This document shows positions 61,634 to 64,000 of a DNA stretch of 64,000 bases, in pieces. The translations under genes and the position numbers were made by a program. Below the pieces are notes generated by a model. The model saw only the letters and a list, made by a program, of their open reading frames with translations. It made no database searches and was not told the origin of the DNA. How positions within the stretch are numbered: the stretch's first letter is position 1; each line of letters starts with the position of its first letter. The DNA comes from Flavobacteriaceae bacterium UBA1682. Its GTDB lineage: Bacteria; Bacteroidota; Bacteroidia; Flavobacteriales; Flavobacteriaceae. The stretch is taken from the NCBI GenBank assembly GCA_002320285.1, contig DCKE01000026.1, positions 149,071 to 213,070 of the forward strand, written 5' to 3'.

Positions 61634-62998
61634 TTATATAGTCATAGAAAATAATTGTCTAGTTGGTTTGTTGCGTTGTAGTCGTAAATCAAACGCCATA
61701 CATACATTTCGAACATAGGGGCGGCCCTTTCGAGTGATATATAATTGTTGGTTTTCAATTTTGATCAAATTATCTTTTTCGAGTTCTCGGAGTTCTTCTA
61801 AAATTTCATTCATACAATCCAATTGTTTAGATGAATCACTGTAATCTGTTCTAAAAGTGCACATTATATTGAGTATGTGTTTTCTGATTATAAGATCTTC
61901 GTCTGTCAGTACATGTCCCTTTACTACGGGAAGTTGATTTTGTTCCAGCATTTCATAATAAGTCTCAATTGATTTTTCGTTTTGAGCAAAGGAATACCAA
62001 CTGTCGCTAATGGCCGAAACACCTAATCCAATCATCAGCTGCGTGTTAGAAGAGCTGTATCCCATAAAATTTCGGTGAATAGTACCTTTTTCCATGGATG
62101 TGTATAGGCTGTCGCTGTTTAAGGCAAAATGATCCATTCCAATTTCGTGATAGCCGTTTTCCAAAAGCAATTCCTTGCCTTTTTCATACAACTCTCGTTT
62201 TTCGGAATCTTTGGGAATGTCTTCGTCTTTATAGCCGCGTTGCCCATTGCCTTTTAGCCAAGGCACGTGCGCATAACTGTAAAAAGCCAGGCGATCCGGT
62301 GAAAGGGATTTTGTTTTTTCTATAGTATCGATTACGTGCTCGAGTTGTTGAAAAGGTAGGCCGTAAATCAAATCATGAGAAATGGAAGTATAGCCTATTT
62401 CACGTGCCCAAAGCGTTACTTTAGCTACGGTATGAAAGGGTTGTTCCCGATGTATGGCCTTTTGAACAAGGGCGTTGTAGTCTTGAACTCCAAAGCTCAC
62501 CCTTCTAAAACCGATATCGTATAGGGTTTGTAAATGTACTCTCGTGGTGTTGTTGGGGTGTCCCTCAAAACTAAATTCATAGTTTGCTGCGAGTTCTACC
62601 GTATCTAGAATTCTTTTAATCAGATATTCTAAATTTGCCGCCGAGAAAAAGGTAGGAGTTCCGCCTCCTAAATGCAATTCTTTTAAAATGGGTTTTTCAG
62701 GAAATAGGGTGCAATACAAACTCCATTCCTTTAAAACAGCCTCGATATAAGGATTTTCTACTTCATGTCTTTTAGTGATTCTTTTGTGACAACCGCAAAA
62801 TGTACAGAGGCTTTCACAAAAGGGCAGGTGGATATACAGACAGATACCTTCTTTGGAATTGGATTCAACAAATGACTTAACACAGGTCTTGATCCACTTA
62901 TCGCTACTAAATGTTGCTTGATCCCAGTACGGAACCGTGGGATAGCTCGTGTATCTAGGACCAGCAACATTATATTTTTGTACTAAAGAAAGACCCAT
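61634..62998 (-). CDS. hemN: Oxygen-independent coproporphyrinogen III oxidase
   Basis: HemN, 454 residues, a radical-SAM enzyme that forms protoporphyrinogen IX without oxygen. It has the GPRYTSYPT N-terminal block, the cluster motif CESLCTFCGC (CxxxCxxC plus the extra Cys), GGGTPTF, EGHPNNTT, FGVQDYNA and ISHDLIYGLPFQ. The usual long frame would start at a TTG (63016); the ATG at 62998 (MGLSLVQKYN) lies just after the predicted transcription start and fits the family, so it is chosen. It is controlled by an FNR/CRP-type site. Confidence 0.95.
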   Translation of the reverse strand: MGLSLVQKYNVAGPRYTSYPTVPYWDQATFSSDKWIKTCVKSFVESNSKEGICLYIHLPFCESLCTFCGCHKRITKRHEVENPYIEAVLKEWSLYCTLFPEKPILKELHLGGGTPTFFSAANLEYLIKRILDTVELAANYEFSFEGHPNNTTRVHLQTLYDIGFRRVSFGVQDYNALVQKAIHREQPFHTVAKVTLWAREIGYTSISHDLIYGLPFQQLEHVIDTIEKTKSLSPDRLAFYSYAHVPWLKGNGQRGYKDEDIPKDSEKRELYEKGKELLLENGYHEIGMDHFALNSDSLYTSMEKGTIHRNFMGYSSSNTQLMIGLGVSAISDSWYSFAQNEKSIETYYEMLEQNQLPVVKGHVLTDEDLIIRKHILNIMCTFRTDYSDSSKQLDCMNEILEELRELEKDNLIKIENQQLYITRKGRPYVRNVCMAFDLRLQRNKPTRQLFSMTI

Positions 62999-63013
62999 AA
63001 AGTTGTTTTTTGA

Positions 63014-63021
63014 CAAAAATA
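63014..63021 (-). promoter_or_regulatory. hemN -7 promoter element
   Basis: TATTTTTG on the minus strand; transcription should start near 63009, about 10 nt before the ATG. No TTTG -33 box, consistent with an activator-dependent promoter. Confidence 0.6.
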
Positions 63022-63043
63022 AAAGTATTGTAACATTTGTAGC

Positions 63044-63057
63044 ATGATATTTATCAT
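63044..63057. promoter_or_regulatory. FNR/CRP-type operator upstream of hemN
   Basis: ATGATATTTATCAT is an inverted repeat containing TGAT-N4-ATCA, the FNR/CRP core. Its centre (63050.5) is about 41-42 bp upstream of the predicted hemN transcription start, the position of a class II activator site. Confidence 0.6.
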
Positions 63058-63191
63058 AAATGTATAATATTTGTAGTATTACATCATTTCAGCTAATTTT
63101 AATCGCTTCTAGGGAGCACTTTGAATAAGCCGATAAAAAATTATAATAAAAGATAAAGTTTGGGATAATCATTTAAATAAAACGTATAATT

Positions 63192-63563
63192 ATGTATTGG
63201 AAATTAAGTCATTTGTTGTTGTTGCTAACTTTGGTATATTCTTGTCAGGGTCAAATTACCTCTAAGGAATACTTGTTAAACGCGACGCAGTTCGAAAAAC
63301 AACAAACCGTAGAAGAGGGATTACTGCTCGATGTGCGTACCGCTTCAGAATTTGAAGAGGGGCATATAGCAGGAGCACAGAATATCGATTTTTTGCAAGA
63401 TAGTTTTAAGTCCAACACCGACCAGTTGGATAAGGATAAGCCGGTTTATGTATATTGTAAATCTGGTGGTAGAAGTGCTAAAGCAGTAGAGGTGCTTAGA
63501 GAACAGGGTTTTACAAAAATTTATGAACTCGACGGGGGATATACGGCTTGGAATAGAAAATAG
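63192..63563 (+). CDS. Rhodanese-like lipoprotein
   Basis: A 123-residue single rhodanese domain behind a lipoprotein signal (LLTLVYSCQGQ). LLDVRTASEFEEGHIAGAQNID is the conserved N-terminal block and YVYCKSGGRSAKAVEVL holds the active Cys and its loop; GGYTAWNRK closes the domain. Such proteins carry sulfur as a persulfide; periplasmic lipoprotein forms are common in Bacteroidota. Divergent from hemN. Confidence 0.92.
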   Translation: MYWKLSHLLLLLTLVYSCQGQITSKEYLLNATQFEKQQTVEEGLLLDVRTASEFEEGHIAGAQNIDFLQDSFKSNTDQLDKDKPVYVYCKSGGRSAKAVEVLREQGFTKIYELDGGYTAWNRK

Positions 63564-63659
63564 CTTGTAAAAACTGCTAAATAGTGAATTTATCAATATT
63601 TTAAGATTTAGGAATTACTCCTTTAAAATAGAATTGCTATTTTTGATAAAAAATAAGAT

Positions 63660-63935
63660 ATGGATACAGCATCTTTTGGAGGTTTTTTAAGAACATTGAT
63701 GATTATTGTATTGGCCTACTACGCATTTAGGTTTATTATGCGTTACTTGTTTCCTGTATTAATTTACAGAGTGGCAAAAAAAGCAAATGAAAACTTTCAA
63801 CAAAAACAACAAGATTTTTATAAACAACAATCCGAACCTACTGATACACCACCTACTTCTGAATTCGTTAATCCCGATAAACCGCGGGAGAAGAAAAAAG
63901 TTGGTGAGTATATAGAATTCGAAGAATTGGATTAA
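63660..63935 (+). CDS. DUF4834 family small membrane protein
   Basis: A 91-residue protein with one N-terminal hydrophobic helix (LMIIVLAYYAFRFIMRYLF) and a polar tail: ANENFQQKQQDFYKQQ, then Pro/Thr-rich sequence and KKKVGEYIEFEELD at the end. That KKxGEYIxFEE ending is the DUF4834 hallmark. Function unknown; a probable -7 element TATTTTTG lies at about 63640. Confidence 0.85.
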   Translation: MDTASFGGFLRTLMIIVLAYYAFRFIMRYLFPVLIYRVAKKANENFQQKQQDFYKQQSEPTDTPPTSEFVNPDKPREKKKVGEYIEFEELD

Positions 63936-63949
63936 AAAAAAGCTAAAAG

Positions 63950-63979
63950 GACTGTCTTGATAAGACGGTCTTTTTTTTT
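63950..63979 (+). terminator. Terminator after the DUF4834 gene
   Basis: GACTGTCTT and AAGACGGTC pair (one G-U) around a 3-nt loop, followed by nine T. Confidence 0.88.
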
Positions 63980-64000
63980 GCTGATACGCTGATACGCTGA
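63980..64000. repeat. Octamer tandem repeat at the window end
   Basis: GCTGATAC repeats about 2.6 times and runs off the window. Like the heptamer array at 15214, it begins immediately after the T tract of an intrinsic terminator. Confidence 0.7.

Overview
The window comes from a low-GC member of the Bacteroidota, most probably a Flavobacteriaceae (the genus is not determinable by eye). The grounds are repeated TAnnTTTG -7 promoter elements (one sits with a TTTG -33 box directly in front of a tRNA gene), no visible Shine-Dalgarno dependence, a type IX secretion type B C-terminal domain on a 2,202-residue adhesin, the short flavobacterial arginine decarboxylase paired with a deoxyhypusine-synthase-like protein, and DUF2853 and DUF4834 genes. 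No phage, plasmid, CRISPR or rRNA genes were seen.

Layout. 1-17.5 kb is housekeeping: the 5' part of an acyl-CoA synthetase, a sulfatase-fold membrane transferase, a LOG-family protein, uvrA, a CLC protein, ggt with an AcpH-like gene, glmM, a lipid A-type acyltransferase, a rhomboid protease, a SIMPL protein, DUF2853 and menD. 17.5-26 kb holds a glutathione peroxidase and then mostly small secreted, lipoprotein or unknown genes, including a three-gene operon at 22.2-24.5 kb. 26-40.6 kb is a plastic region bounded by two fossil IS3-family copies in direct orientation (about 26.27 and 40.25 kb). In it a methyltransferase gene, an epoxide-hydrolase-like gene, a short-chain dehydrogenase gene and a SemiSWEET sugar transporter gene are all broken, and two copies of a GC-ended palindromic REP-like element lie at the ends of truncated genes. 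The intact genes here are an AraC regulator, a RibD/DHFR-type reductase and the giant T9SS adhesin. From tRNA-Ala(GGC) at 40.7 kb onward the window returns to core genes: FMN reductase, ABC exporter, MscS channel, proline dehydrogenase, aroB, speA with the DHS-like gene, ychF, a DUF2459 protein, a BrkB/YihY protein, parE-parC-pldA, hemN, a rhodanese and DUF4834.

How genes work together. speA and the DHS-like gene form a polyamine unit behind a 240-nt leader that carries an Arg/Lys-rich 56-codon ORF. parE, parC and pldA are collinear, with pldA starting on the base after the parC stop. hemN has a TGAT-N4-ATCA (FNR/CRP-type) palindrome centred about 41-42 bp upstream of its predicted transcription start. 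The -7 elements also correct several starts: the longest ORFs of uvrA and the proline dehydrogenase gene overlap their own promoter, so downstream ATGs are preferred.

The most unusual item is the REP/MITE-like element (28739-29079 and 39206-39690). It has inverted GC-rich hairpin ends, a long central hairpin in the better copy, tandemly duplicated ends, and two unrelated truncated genes that read into it in the same frame. All function calls rest on motif recognition by eye; no database search was possible.
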